Assembly: GCA_050084985.1 (NCBI GenBank)
Contig: JBITNC010000001.1
Span: 194,866,001-194,930,000 of the forward strand
Source of the DNA: Nageia nagi
Lineage: Eukaryota; Pinophyta
Reading direction: 5' to 3'
DNA: 64,000 bases
Within the stretch, counting starts at the first letter, position 1; the number at the start of each line of letters is the position of its first letter. A model generated the notes under the pieces. The model did not search any database. It was not told the origin of the DNA and saw only the letters and a list, made by a program, of their open reading frames with translations. A program made the translations under genes and the position numbers. Shown here piece after piece: positions 10,915-22,769 of this stretch.

Positions 10915-11735
10915 TTTTTCTCAAAACATAACAACCTATTATATTATATCCTTTGATTTGATCATATTTGTAAAATTAATTTTCTCTATACAAACTAGGT
11001 TTTTCATCATTAGGTCCATATTCCTTTCCTTGAATTTGTTTGATTAAACCCTTATCTAGACATCTCTCAAATATTTGGTTAGAATTTATTGGTAATGGAT
11101 ACATGTATTTAGTTGATTTTCTATATTTAGGCTTATCTTGGTGAGATGGTTCAACTAAATTGATTGAAGTATCATCCTTTTTATTATAGGTCTTCCTACC
11201 ATTGTCTTTGTTAGAAGAGAATGATATGTACTTAAGCAAGTTAGGCCTTACTAAGAACTATTCTTTCTCAATAAGCAAATGAAACCTATCCATAAAGGAA
11301 CTATTAACATGTTCAAGCCCTTTTTAACCAAGAACAAGATGAATATTTTCAAGCAATACCATTGCAATGAAGCTCTCTTCCACCTTTTTTTGAATGGATT
11401 TCTAAATCTTCATGAATCTAGGAGAAAACTTATCCAATCTATCTATTTGGCTTCGCTTGCAATGGATCATATCTATCAAATCAACTGATTTCTTCACATT
11501 ACATCTAAATTTAGCCTTGAATTGATCCTTTAATGATTGATATAATGTTATAGAACTTGGTTTCAAGCTATGAAACCACTTATGATCTTCACCAGTTAAA
11601 TTCGTAGGAAAATATTTTTCTCTTAAATGATCATTAGCCTCACATTTAAGCTATATAATGTATTAAAAATCCTAAATATTAATAATAGGATCAATCTCAT
11701 CATTGAATTTTTTGAATTAAGGACCCTTATCTGTA
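10915..11735 (-). pseudogene. Ty3/gypsy (Tat-type) gag, broken (copy A)
   Basis: On the minus strand 11735-11480 reads as a capsid-like gag segment: NDHLREKYFPTNLTGEDHKW, then SLKPSSITLYQSLKDQFKAK and KKSVDLIDMIH, matching the retrotransposon gag pattern of Tat/Athila elements. It continues through the open frame 11239-10976 (KDNGRKTYNKKDDTSINLV). The tail at 10975-10915 reads YDQIKGYNIIGCYVLRKKLK, a damaged C-x2-H-x4-H-x4-C-like knuckle in which only the last Cys is left. Stops are frequent. Copy B has the same fragment with few differences. Confidence 0.65.
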
Positions 11736-12195
11736 CCAACAAGGAGTGTATTATGAATCTCCATACTCAATAGGTTACCCTTTTTCTTGTTCGATATGTA
11801 CAAACTCCGAATTTGCTCCCAAGCTATGCAACCTGAGATTCAATATGTCTAAAATATTCATTAGTTAAGGTTTTTTAATTATATGCATGATTATTAGCAT
11901 TCATGCTACTATTATTTTTTATGTTGATGGTAGCATTCATGTTGATGTACATGTCTATGCTAGTCTAAGTGATAACCTAGACTATCAATGTAGATACTTT
12001 CATAATGAGGGCTTGAAATTTGGGCATTACCATGAACTTAGTCAAGAATTTGGGAGTTATTCTCATCATTTATATCACAATCATAAAATCATTGATCAAA
12101 TGAAATAACTAACCCTATGGTTCTTGATGTAAAAAGAAGGGTAGGTTCAAGAGGACTTATATTCTAACCCTAATTCAGAGAAAGAAAATGCTATA

Positions 12196-12216
12196 AAAGG
12201 TGGGCACTAATATGTT
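12196..12216 (-). other. Possible primer-binding region of the Tat-type element
   Basis: The minus strand reads TTAGTGCCCACCTTTTATAG just upstream of gag, similar to the TGGCGCCCACC sequence that often follows the 5' LTR of plant Tat/Athila elements; a CA lies a few bases before it. If right, the 5' LTR starts to the right of 12216. No paired LTR was found, so the call is weak. Confidence 0.25.
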
Positions 12217-12250
12217 GATATGTGTTTTGGTATCAATTAAGGTTTTAATA

Positions 12251-12299
12251 TAAATTAAATAAATCATATAAATATTTATTATATGATTTATTTAATTTA
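12251..12299. repeat. AT-rich perfect inverted repeat (hairpin), copy A
   Basis: TAAATTAAATAAATCATATA and its exact complement TATATGATTTATTTAATTTA flank a loop of about 7 bp; the arms are about 21 bp. It is conserved at 32747-32795 in copy B. No function can be assigned. Confidence 0.6.
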
Positions 12300-12943
12300 A
12301 TTAACTCAAATAAATATACATCAATAAGGTAATATAACATTGCAATGAAAAAATAATGAAATAACATTAATGTTAAGATGTAAAATGAAACTACACTCAC
12401 TAAAGAGAAAGGAACCAAGTGAAATATAAATACATGTGTTACCTTACTTGGGTCAAGGTTTAGGATATGATATATGAACTTATCAAAGATTAGTGACCTT
12501 ACTTTGTGAACCCTAAGGCCAAATGCAGAAGAAACACCAACTCAAACATGGATCTCTAAGAGCTTATTACGGGTGCAAACATTAGCACAGGTGTAAATGT
12601 TCTTAAAGAATGAGGTTCATAAGAAAGGATCCATGAAAATAGAGATGATAATAATTTTAAATTAGCATATGATCTTGAAATTGGATAACATATATTCTCT
12701 TGAGTGGTAACAAGATTCCAATCTAAATAGGCAATGTTTAGAAACACCCAAGAGTAGGGTACCTACCATCGAGATGTAATATTGACATGGTTTCCCTAGG
12801 TTAGAGATACTTATATTTATATCATGTATGATTTACCATTTGATCACTTGAATATTGGTTGAAGCCATCCTAATGTACTTAACATAAGATATAAGAACAT
12901 AACTAACTAAGTGTGATTAAATGTATGTGTAAAGTTTCTATTA
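12300..12943. other. No gene seen
   Basis: AT-rich DNA between the hairpin and the 252-bp tandem array. Short open frames here have no recognisable content. It may contain the eroded 5' LTR of the Tat-type element. Confidence 0.4.
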
Positions 12944-13680
12944 AACTTGACTGCTAAATTACTCATAAAAATTGAATTGGGTATGTGGAAGTATATAAAT
13001 GGTGCTTATAATTTAAATATTTCGATTTTTTAATACCTTGATAGACATGTACAAAAAATGTAGAAGAATACATAAGGCCTAAGAATTATTTCACAAGATG
13101 CATGATGCAAATATAATTTCATAGTGTACAATGATTACAATACATATACAAAATGGGTTTTAGATAAAATCTATAAGAATATCAAGGGACTATTGAACTT
13201 CACTACCAAAATACTCATAAAATATGAATTATATGTGTGGAAGTGTCTACATGGTTCTTGCAATTTGAATATTTAAAATTTGAATATCTTGATATATATG
13301 TACATAAGATATGAAAGAATACACAAGGCTCATGAATTGTTTGACAAGATGCATTATGTAAATATAGTTTCATGATATGTAATGATTGTAGGATATACAA
13401 AAAATGGTTTTTCAAATAAAATACCTAATATTATCAAAGGACCATTGAACTTCACTACCAAAATACTCATACAACTTGAATAAGGTGTATGGATGTATCT
13501 ACATTATGCTTGCAATTTGAATTTGGGTTGTGAATATCCTAACAGATATGTATACAAAATATGGAATAATACATAAGGCCTATGAATTATTTTACAAGAT
13601 GCATTTTGGAAATATATTTTCATAGTATTAAATGATCCCAACATACATATAAAATTGGTTTTGAAAAAAACGCTAAGACA
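12944..13680. repeat. Three-copy tandem repeat, period 252 bp (copy A)
   Basis: Units start with AACTTSACT at 12944, 13196 and 13448. Shared blocks include CATAARGCCTA, ACAAGATGCAT, TTTCATAGT and RTGATTRYA. The units are well diverged from one another, so the array is old. A further diverged unit appears to lie at about 63240-63380. Confidence 0.7.
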
Positions 13681-13810
13681 TGTATGGAAAATGTGGAAGA
13701 GTATAGCATGTACCTTACCCTTCTACTACCAAGTCTTGTTGAATCATTCCTATACTTTCCTCTACCCCTTATTTATTTCCAAGCCTCTCCTCACTCTCCT
13801 CCCTCTTCCC

Positions 13811-13830
13811 CTCTCCTCTCCTCTCCTCTC
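13811..13830. repeat. (CTCTC)n microsatellite, copy A
   Basis: Four units of CTCTC; copy B has five at 34307-34331. Confidence 0.8.
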
Positions 13831-15955
13831 AAATGTCACAATAATCCTAGGTCTATCCCCTCAAAAATAAATAGCCTGCATAAGGTTCTTGTATAGGATT
13901 TTTAATTTTGTTTGGGTGAGATGGAGGGGTGGTTTCTACTTTCCACCTTATAATTTATGGTAGAGGGTTAAAATAACCCCATAAAACCTACCACAAAAAT
14001 AACATATAATGGTAGCTTATACTCATCCCCTCAAAGTTGCTTCCAATTGGCCGCCATCAAAGGCCTTTTTTGGTCTACTAATTGGATGATGAATCTAATG
14101 TAGGAAAATCCACTCTAGTTTGAACTAAAAATAAGTATTTAATAAATATATATAAATTTATGTAAGATTTCATTGTATAATTGAATTAATGGGGTTTGAA
14201 TTATTTGTAATAGTGATTTGTATAGGTGAGAAATAGAAAGAGAAGGTAAATCCTTGTGAGAGAGATATTTGTAGTGAGGATTCCTTGTAAGAACCAAATA
14301 TAAAGATACAATGATTTGGTTGTTGGGTGTATATATTTGTTGCTTTAAACTAATTTAATCAAATGTTGGAAACCTAATGCTTAGGGATTAACGTTGAATG
14401 CAAATAATTAGACTTAGCTATGAAAAAGTATTTTATATTTATGTATTTTCAAATTTATGTGTGGAGGAATTCCAAAGGTCATAGTAATATGAAGTTGTTG
14501 AGTCTTTAGGAAGTTAAAGAGTCTCTTGAGGAAGGTGAAGTGATAAGCCACTTTTTCCTCTATTTATGAATGTTGTATTGATGTAATACATAAGTTTTGG
14601 AGTTAATATAATTTGGATTTGCAAACCTAAGAGTGGACCTTGTATCAAAGGAATAGATATTCTCCATGGATACAATCCACATTGATTGAACCATGTTAAA
14701 TGATTTTATTCACTTGTGTGATTAATCTTATTACATATTTTCTTCTAGTTTATAGTAGATTAATAATTGGTCAGCTATATTTTCATATGTAGTGAATCAT
14801 AACAATCTGTGCAATTTGATTTATCCTTAAATTGAGAGTATAGATATATTAACCATAACTTTAGCTTACTCAAAATTAAGCATACTTAACTACTTGTTGA
14901 GATTTTTCCAACTTTACAAGGTTATATAGCTTAGTTACATATCCATTGAGTAGGTAGGGAGTTTATTAGTGGTAGGAAGGTAGAATATTATGGGGAGAAT
15001 CATAAAATGATGTTGAAAGGGAAGTTGAAGGAGAGGTGTGGTATGGAGGTAAAAAGGAAATTTGAGAACAAGTGGAATAATTAATAAGAATTATATAATA
15101 TTGGACTTATTATTTCAAACATATTGATTATATAAAGAACTCAATTTGTTTTAGTAGTCCATCCTTATAGATTTATACCTTGGAATTATATTCTGTATCT
15201 AAGGAGTTATCTTCCATCAAAGTTACCTAGGATTCATACATAGCCTCATCCAATAGAAAATCTTTAACTTGAATTTGTACCATGTTACCAACATGTGAGG
15301 GGGAGATTTTGTAACCTTGTTCTCTCTTTTAATACTTGAGAGTTTTCACACCCACTTTCTCTCCATTTTCTCTAACATCCATTGACATAAGTCTAAAATT
15401 TTCATTGATGATTACTAAAATTTACCTCTTTACTATTTGATTTACTTATGGAAGATTGTAGATTTATTTCTATAAAGTTTACATTTTTCTTAAAATCATC
15501 CTTCTTCAAATTCAATCTTACATTGCCAATCATAGATTAATATAAGTATTCAACTTTAATAAATGCATTTTCAACATTGATAATTTTATTTATAATTATA
15601 GTAATCTTTTAATTGATTTTCTCTAACATGTTTACTTAAAATGATAAATACATTAATAATCAAGCTATTTTGCATAACTTATTCATGTAAATCATATTTC
15701 ATTCTTAAGCACAATTCAAAAAATCTAGAACCATAATTGCATATTTATTCATTATGTCCTTATTAAGTAATATTTTATTAAACAATCATTACTTTACTAG
15801 CAACATTGATATGAAAAGTGACTTATAAATAGTTGTATTAGGGTTTTTGCATTAGATATGGTGTATATTCAAAGGACATTAATTCAATAAGGTTTTTAGG
15901 GGAGATTTTTTCTTATAGGATTTCATCATGAGAAAATACAACATAATATTTGATG
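13831..15955. other. No gene seen
   Basis: About 2.1 kb without recognisable coding or paired LTR structure, conserved in copy B (34332-36463). It could include part of the 5' LTR or leader of the Tat-type element, but nothing in the sequence proves it. Confidence 0.4.
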
Positions 15956-15960
15956 AAATA

Positions 15961-16685
15961 TTAATACAAAAATTATAAAAAAATATCCCACACAATATTT
16001 AGTATCTTAGGTATCTTTACTCAAAAGGATTTAAAAAATATTTTTAGGTACAATTATGCTTACAGAACACGATGGGGTATGTTCCTAAAATTGTATTTTT
16101 GAAATAGTGGATTTTGTATTTGTTTAATAAATTTTTATTTTTTGTAATTATGAAAAAAAATGTATATGTGCACAATCTACATATAATTCTTCACAAGTAA
16201 AAAATAATAAATTAAAACTAATAAGTTTACACCATATTATTCTTACCGAACATAAGCATTTTTTGAAATGATAATTAGTGCCAATAAAAAAACTAATAAA
16301 AATAAACTATTCATGAAAACATTACAAACAAATATCCTCCATAATATTTAGTGTCTTAGGCATCTTACCCAAAATAATTTAAAAAAATATTTTAATTTAG
16401 GTCCACTTAGGTTTACTGGATACGATGAAGTATGGTCTTGAAACTGTATTTTTTAAATAATGACTTTTAAATATGCTTATAAAATATTAATTTCTTTCAT
16501 CTAGATATTAGAATAAATTATATATTTGAAAATTAGACTTTGAGAGTTACAATTTTACCCAAGTGACCTTTTTCAATATTCAAACTCTAAATGCTTCAAA
16601 TTTTGAGATCAAGTGTGACCAAACTTAAAAATTAGGGAAAGCACCCACTTTTGGGCCAAAAGTGGGACTCATCTTATTGCACTTA
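15961..16685. mobile_element. Right part of the inverted-repeat DNA element (copy B)
   Basis: Corresponds to 4831-5552 of copy A. It keeps the right terminal repeat (16659-16685, one base changed) and the internal palindrome, here CCACTTTTGGGCCAAAAGTGG. The left terminal repeat is absent because the duplication breakpoint lies inside the element. Confidence 0.7.
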
Positions 16686-16992
16686 TCCATTTTCTCTAAT
16701 GATTCCTATTTCAATTTGAATGATCTTTGATACCTTTTATATACTAATGTTTATCTTAATAAGAAGCTCATTCAACCATGGTATCTCATCACCAAGTTGA
16801 GAAAGGTTAGGTAATAACCCTAATCTTGTTATGATATGAAAGCAAGAATGTCACACACATATCTGTAGCTACCTACCCTACTCTATGTAATGCAAGAAGA
16901 AGGTATGATAGTGCAGCAAGAAAAAACCTACTATATTCTCCATCTCCTCTTTGAAATAGGAATCAAGATGATAAGTAACCTTGTCTTACCTT

Positions 16993-18881
16993 TGATGGAA
17001 TTGAAGGATTCCATATAACCAAGATCATCTTGAAGTTTCTCCAACAAATCAACTATTCATCCATATACCAATGTAAGGAATAATCATATAAAAGATAACA
17101 CATGATGTATATTGGTTCTTCCATCTCTTGGGAGTATATCCACTTTGAACCATCATTATATTACTTTCTCGAAAGATAACTCTCTTATAAATTCTCAACA
17201 AAACTCCTACAAGAGCATCTCTACAAGACAAGTATTACCATGCTTTATCAAGTTTGAACTAACCCACCCTTTAACCTTTCTTTTACCCAAGGGTAAGGTT
17301 AATGGTATTTTTATATTTATTCTCTTTCTATAGTTATTCCTCTTTCTATTTTTATTCCCTTAATGCTTTAAAGTATCTAAAGATACTTTAAGTATTAAGT
17401 GAATTTACATTAAAAAAAATATTACACAATATTATATTACAATTTTTAACACTCCTTAATGTAAAATTGGGTAGAGAATCGAAAAGAAAAAGAAAGAAGA
17501 GAAAGTAAGAGAGAGTTCTCCTCTAAAAGATACAAGTGGAGATGAGATCTTTTTACATCTTTGAGAAAGTAATAGAATATAAATGGTTATACAATGGCTC
17601 AACTACTTAACCATTTTAACAAATGGTTTTACAATACAATCATTAACTAAAAAAATAGTTTCTTTGTACAAAAGTAGTCATTTAACAACATATTAATATG
17701 ATGAGCTTCCATGAGCTTGCATATCTAAAGTAACATGCAATCTCAAGAAGGCCTATAAGCTACAAGCAACTAAAAAATAAGATTAACTAGATACATCATA
17801 TACATTCATATAAGATAGATGTCATCTATAAATTGATAAAATATACCAAGTCATCATATATTCACAATCAACCAAGTGATACTAATGCATTCTCAACCAA
17901 GAATATATAAAAAATATCATCAATTTTTATAAAAAAAAAATTGAATTTTGATTTTTGTATTTATTTTTTTAGATCATTATTTTGTATTTATTGAAGGTAT
18001 ATTAAGGTACCATCATAACATAATATTTCATAATTTAATTCTTACCTTTGATGACAACTTCACCAAAGAAATACTTATGTGACCATGTTAACTTAACCAT
18101 GTCACAAATGATCAAAAAATAATAGAACTAAACCATAAGTTTAGATTTTTAACTTATAAATTCTAATCTTAACAAAACACAAATCTAATATTTATAAAGC
18201 ATAAGCCACATACTAAATAAATTTGACTTTACCAAAAGTGAGCCAAGATGCCATAATAAATAAACTTGACTTTACCAAGAGTGAGTCAAGATATCATAAT
18301 AAATAAACTTGAATTTACCAAGAGTGAGTCAAGATGCCATCATAACCATGCTACTAGTTAATATGCATATAATGAAAAAGGTAGTATTCATCCAATAAGG
18401 ATGCAATTTTCATTAAAAATTGTAATGTGAAGAAGGAAAAACCTTTTTAACCACTCCAACATTCAACAATCACAGAGAAGGTTGAACCTTTTTAACCACT
18501 CCAAGAACATCATTATGAAGAAGAGAAAACCTTTTTAACCACTCCATACACTACAAAAAACTATGTGGAAAACAATCCATCATCATGGATAAAACTTCCC
18601 AACATGGAAGTAAAATGTGACAAATAGTGCTTTATAAGTCATCATAAAGATGCTAAGCCAATACTTATAGTCACAACCCTTCTAAGAATGAAGTAAGCAT
18701 TACTTCACACTTATTTAAGATAAATTTATCAAATAATTCTTATTTTCATGGACAATAAACCCAAAGTCCCATAAAAAAAATTACTTCTTAATATAAAGAT
18801 GCTTGGATTTTATATTTGCTAGCAATATGGCATAATCCATCAACATAGATATTCTTTCAAAATATAAAAGTATACTTAGAG
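16993..18881 (-). mobile_element. Minus-strand Copia relative, left part (copy B)
   Basis: Contains the 3' LTR (16993-17451, 459 bp, the same ends as in copy A), the spacer and the 43-bp triple repeat (18215 onward). It is cut at 18881 by Copia-B and continues at 28184. In copy A the same sequence is uninterrupted. Confidence 0.7.
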
Positions 18882-20856
18882 TGTTGACTATGGTGCAGTA
18901 GTGTTGTCATTATTGTCAACACGATGAGATCAGTGTGCATAAGGTTCATATGGTTTCACGTGTCAAAGAAATAACATCGACAAGATCTACAAAGTTGTCG
19001 GATGCAAAAATGATAAAGGGACCAAAAGTTGTCATGAGGTACCAAAAGTTGTCAAGAGGGTCAAATTACAAATGGAAGGTGACGGACAGTGAGAGATGGT
19101 TTGGATTAGTTTTTGGGTTGATAAAAAACTTGTGTGAAGCGTTGGAACGATCAAATTTCATGTTGGTTCAGTTTTGGGCACTCTTGTGGATTATGGTGCA
19201 GTTAGAAATTTGTGTAAAATTAGCTTCGTACAATTTGAATTGCAAGCAAATGGTGATGAATTAGAGGTTGAAATTTAAATAATATATATTAATATATACC
19301 AATAAGGTGTGGTCTAAATTTCATAGCAAGATGATAATCAAGGAAGAAATGGTACAAGCTGCAAAATGTCACTCCGTAACTTTTTGACTGTTTGAGCATA
19401 AATTTTGGAAATAGTAGGTTGGTTGTTTTGGGCTCTAAAAGTCTTCAAACTTAGAATTTCAAAGGTTTTACATGTATAACTTGATGATATGAACAACTTT
19501 GTCTTTTTAACCATCTTAATTTGATGCCTCGAACTATGAGAACCTATAACTTGCACAAATCTAAGCATAACAAAATACCTGTGAAATCTGTGTCGGAGGC
19601 CACTTTGAAAAAAGTGTTGTGTGCAAAATATGAGGATTTAAAGCTTCAAATTTTGATATAATGTATTTGGTTATATGAGTAACATTTGATCCAAATTTCA
19701 TATTAAACCGTGCACTCAGTAAGAAGTTATAGCTCATCGAAAAAGCCATTAGAGCTTTTTTTTATTTTCTAATTTTGGCCGACAATGGTTTTAAGTGACA
19801 AGCAAAAAGGAATAGTGTGTATGATTTGAAAAAATGATCTTTATTTTTATTTTATATCTTAGTTATCTCACTTCTATTTAAGGCTCAAGAGTTCTTTTAT
19901 CATGTGACACTTTTTTAAAAAAAAAACCAAGAGGGGAGAAGATAAAAAGATAGATTCGAGCTTTGAAAGGTATTTTCGGCATCTATGTGAAATTCGTCAT
20001 ACAATTTTATGCCATACAGACATGGAACACATGTTTTGAGTGCATTCAAGGTATTATCTTCAACCAGTTTGAATAAATTTAGATTTTTCTGGGTTTGTGT
20101 TTTGGCAGTGTAGTTTGTTATTGAGAGGTGTGTGAAGCATGTATGAGTAACGGATATCTCAAAAATGAATGTTTTCTTAATAATTCTATAAGTGTTGAAA
20201 GTTATAGATGTTTGTGAGAAATTATATCATTTTTAATTCAAAATATGAAGAGTTTTCTTGGTGAAAAATAACGGCAGCCCCTTCAGTGATATGAGCAACA
20301 GTTTCTTGATTCGATTTTGAGCGTTTTTCAATAGATAGGAATCCAAAGCAAATGTGTATGAATTAAAAGGGATTTCAGATTATAGATGAATTGAGAGCTA
20401 TTGACATGAGCATAAAAAATAGAATATGATTCAGATTGTATTTTGTAAGAAAAGTTTTGAGCTAGACCATTTCGGATCTTGGGTAACTGGTTATCAATCT
20501 TTCATTTCATCTTATTAAATCTGTCAAGTGGGTGCTTGACAAATGGAGTTGGTGCTCCTTGCAGTGGGTGTTGCAAAGCTTAGGGGTTGGTGCTCCTTTC
20601 AGTTGGTGCTGATAAATTATGTATAAAGTTGGTGCTTTACAATGGCTAAATTTGGATTGAAGTCCAAGCAATCTTTTTCGAGGATGTAGCCACATTGGTG
20701 AACCTCGTTATATCTTATGTTGTGTGTTTGCTATCTTGGTGTGCTTGCTCTATTTGGTTTTATTTCTTTACTACAATATTTAAAGTTTCTAGATTTAAAA
20801 TTTTAAAATTAAAACACTGATTCACCCCCCCTCTCAGTGTCATGCATAGTTTAATA
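18882..20856 (+). repeat. Copia-B 5' LTR
   Basis: 1975 bp from TGTTGACTATGGTGC to CATAGTTTAATA; the final ATA stands where the 3' LTR has ACA. It is followed at once by the primer-binding site. Short open frames inside it (for example 18935-19264) recur in the 3' LTR and are not genes. Confidence 0.92.
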
Positions 20857-20858
20857 AT

Positions 20859-20870
20859 TGGTATCAGAGC
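20859..20870 (+). other. Copia-B primer-binding site
   Basis: TGGTATCAGAGC, the standard complement to the 3' end of plant initiator tRNA-Met, two bases after the 5' LTR. Confidence 0.9.
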
Positions 20871-20919
20871 AGGTTTCTATTTCAGCTTAATCAGCTAGGG
20901 AGATCTTGGGTGTGTCGTA

Positions 20920-22748
20920 ATGACTTCAGGTGAAGGGTTTTCTTCAAATAAAGCTCCATTATTTGATGGAACTAATTATTCTTTTTGGAGACTCAAAATA
21001 CAAACATATCTTAGTGCTTTAGGATATGACATTTTGGAGGCCATAAAAAATGGTTATACTGCACCTACTACGCCTATTACAGATGCAGCTACTAAGAAGG
21101 CATATGAAAATAACTTGAAGGCTAAAAATGCTATCATGTGTGGATTGGTAGACAGCGAGCTAGTAAAAATGATGAATTGTGAATCGACAAAAGAAATATG
21201 GGATAAACTGAAAAGCATTCATGAGGGAGACATAAAGATAAAAAAGGCTAAGCTTCAAACTCACCGAGCGCAGTTTGAAAGTTTAAAGATGAAAACATAG
21301 AAGCATACCTGCTAAAGATCAATGAAGAAACCAATGCGATTAGAGGCCTCGAAGAAAAGATTGAAGACATAGTTATTATGAAAAAGGTATTATGCTCACT
21401 TCCGAAAAGATTTGATTCAAAAGTTTCTACCATAGAAGAAGCGAAAGATTTAAATACTTTTAATATGGATGAAATGCATGGTTCTCTAACTGCTTATGAA
21501 ATAAGAATAGGAAAAGAAAAATCTATTGACAAGAAAGCCGCTTTCAAAGCAAAGAAGAAAATAAAAGCAATGCTAGAATCTGATGAAGAAGAGACATCTA
21601 ATGAATTAGAAGCGAATTTTGTTCGTAAGTTAAAGAAAGGAACAAAAGGTGAATATAGAGGAAAATTACCATTTAAATGTTTCAATTGTAGAGGTGTAGG
21701 GCACTTTGCAGCTAAATGTCCACACAATGAGAAGAACAAAGATGATAAAAGTTCGCACAGAGAGAGAAATGGATGGAAGATAAAATCAAATTTTAGAAAA
21801 GGTAATTTCAAGAAGAAAAGTTTTATTTCAAAAAATATTAGTTCATCAAAAGTCAGTTCAAATGAAGACTCAGAAGAAGAGGTTGATGAAGCTCTCTTCA
21901 TGGCATTTGAAGAAGAAAAATTAGAATTGAAATAAAAATTAGAAGAAGAAATTAATGAAGAAGAAGTTGAAGTAGAAGTTAATCTGAAAGAAGAATTAAT
22001 TGCAGCTCTAGAAGAATTAGAAACAGAAAGGAAAAAATATCGAAAAACTTCTCGAAAATTTGATGATGCAAATGAAGTTATTATAAGCTTAAAAGTACAG
22101 GTGGAAGAAATACAAAAAATAACTGAGGATCTTGAAGAACAAATCACTACCAAAGTTGAGTACTGCAGCAAATTGGAAGCAGAGATTACAGAATTGAATC
22201 TTCAATTGGAAGAGATGAGTCATAAGATTAGTGAGTATCATAAATTTGAGGGAAGATCTTTAAAGCTAAATGAAATCTTACAAAACCAAAGAGCACCAAA
22301 TATTAAATTTGGTTTGGGTTTTGAAGAAGGACAAACCTCCAAGGATGCAAATAAAAAATCAAAAATCAAAGAGGAAAAGAAACCAGTTAATCAAGAACAA
22401 CCATTTCATAAAAGATAAAATAATACTACTAGAAATGATAGGTATATGGATAATGATGGATTTACACATGTTGTACATCAAAGAAGAAGAAGATTTTCGG
22501 CACCTACTGCAATGTGGCAAAGTCCACAACCTAGGTTCACTCAATCCTTTTTTGGTTATTATTTTAAGTGCAATAGGTATGGACATAGAATCTCTAAATG
22601 CAAATATAATATAGGTCCAAGGAATTTTTCAAGTAGAAATATGTTTGCACCATTGATGGATTATGCTGTAGAATGTTATAATTGTCACAACTATGGTCAT
22701 ACTGTAAGAAATTGCATGAAAACATTTTTGCAAAATCAATTTCAGTAA
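20920..22748 (+). pseudogene. Copia-B gag with coiled coil and several zinc knuckles
   Basis: Starts at ATG 20920 (MTSGEGFSSNKAPLFDGTNY) with the conserved 'F-D-G-x-N-Y-x-x-W' opening of Copia gag. It shifts frame near 21285 and then stays in one frame to 22748 with stops at about 21933 and 22416. Zinc knuckle 1 is CFNCRGVGHFAAKC (about 21680-21720). Residues from about 21940 to 22250 are rich in Glu, Leu and Lys with heptad-like spacing, a likely coiled coil. The segment ending ILQNQRAPNIKFGLGFEEG resembles the conserved gag tail of SIRE-like Copia elements. Two more knuckles follow: one that lost its first Cys (YFKCNRYGHRISKC) and one intact (CYNCHNYGHTVRNC). Such a long gag is unusual for Copia but known in SIRE-type lineages; lineage placement is an inference. 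Confidence 0.85.
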
Positions 22749-22769
22749 AGATCTTTTCAGTCATAAGGC

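Larger units (their letters stand above)
4825..15960. repeat. Tandem segmental duplication, copy A (about 11.13 kb)
   Basis: The segment from about 4825 to 15960 is repeated directly from 15961 to 36463; the second copy is interrupted by Copia-B. At the internal junction (15956-15965) the tail of the unit (tttgatgaaatat) runs straight into its head (attaataca...aattataaa). The same head appears at 4827-4850 and the same tail at 36451-36463. Both ends share AAATAT, so the breakpoint has about 6 bp of microhomology. The left breakpoint lies inside the inverted-repeat element at 4585-5552. Sampled stretches differ at 2-5% of positions. Confidence 0.85.

Noticed and set aside
13655-13896. Small genes in the CT-rich stretch (and at 34151-34371)
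   Set aside because: Overlapping open frames in low-complexity CTCTC sequence, without conserved content and with different ends in the two copies.
15240-15320. Purine tract GTGAGGGGGAGAT as the end of another Copia element
   Set aside because: No LTR-like TG start, no pol remnant upstream and no paired LTR; the tract alone is not enough.
18935-19264. 109-codon open frame
   Set aside because: Inside the Copia-B LTR; its partner in the 3' LTR (26163-26516) has a different start and end, as expected of non-coding LTR sequence.
21494-22171. 225-codon minus-strand open frame
   Set aside because: Antisense to the Copia-B gag coiled-coil; its Ser-rich composition mirrors the Glu/Lys codons of the real strand.
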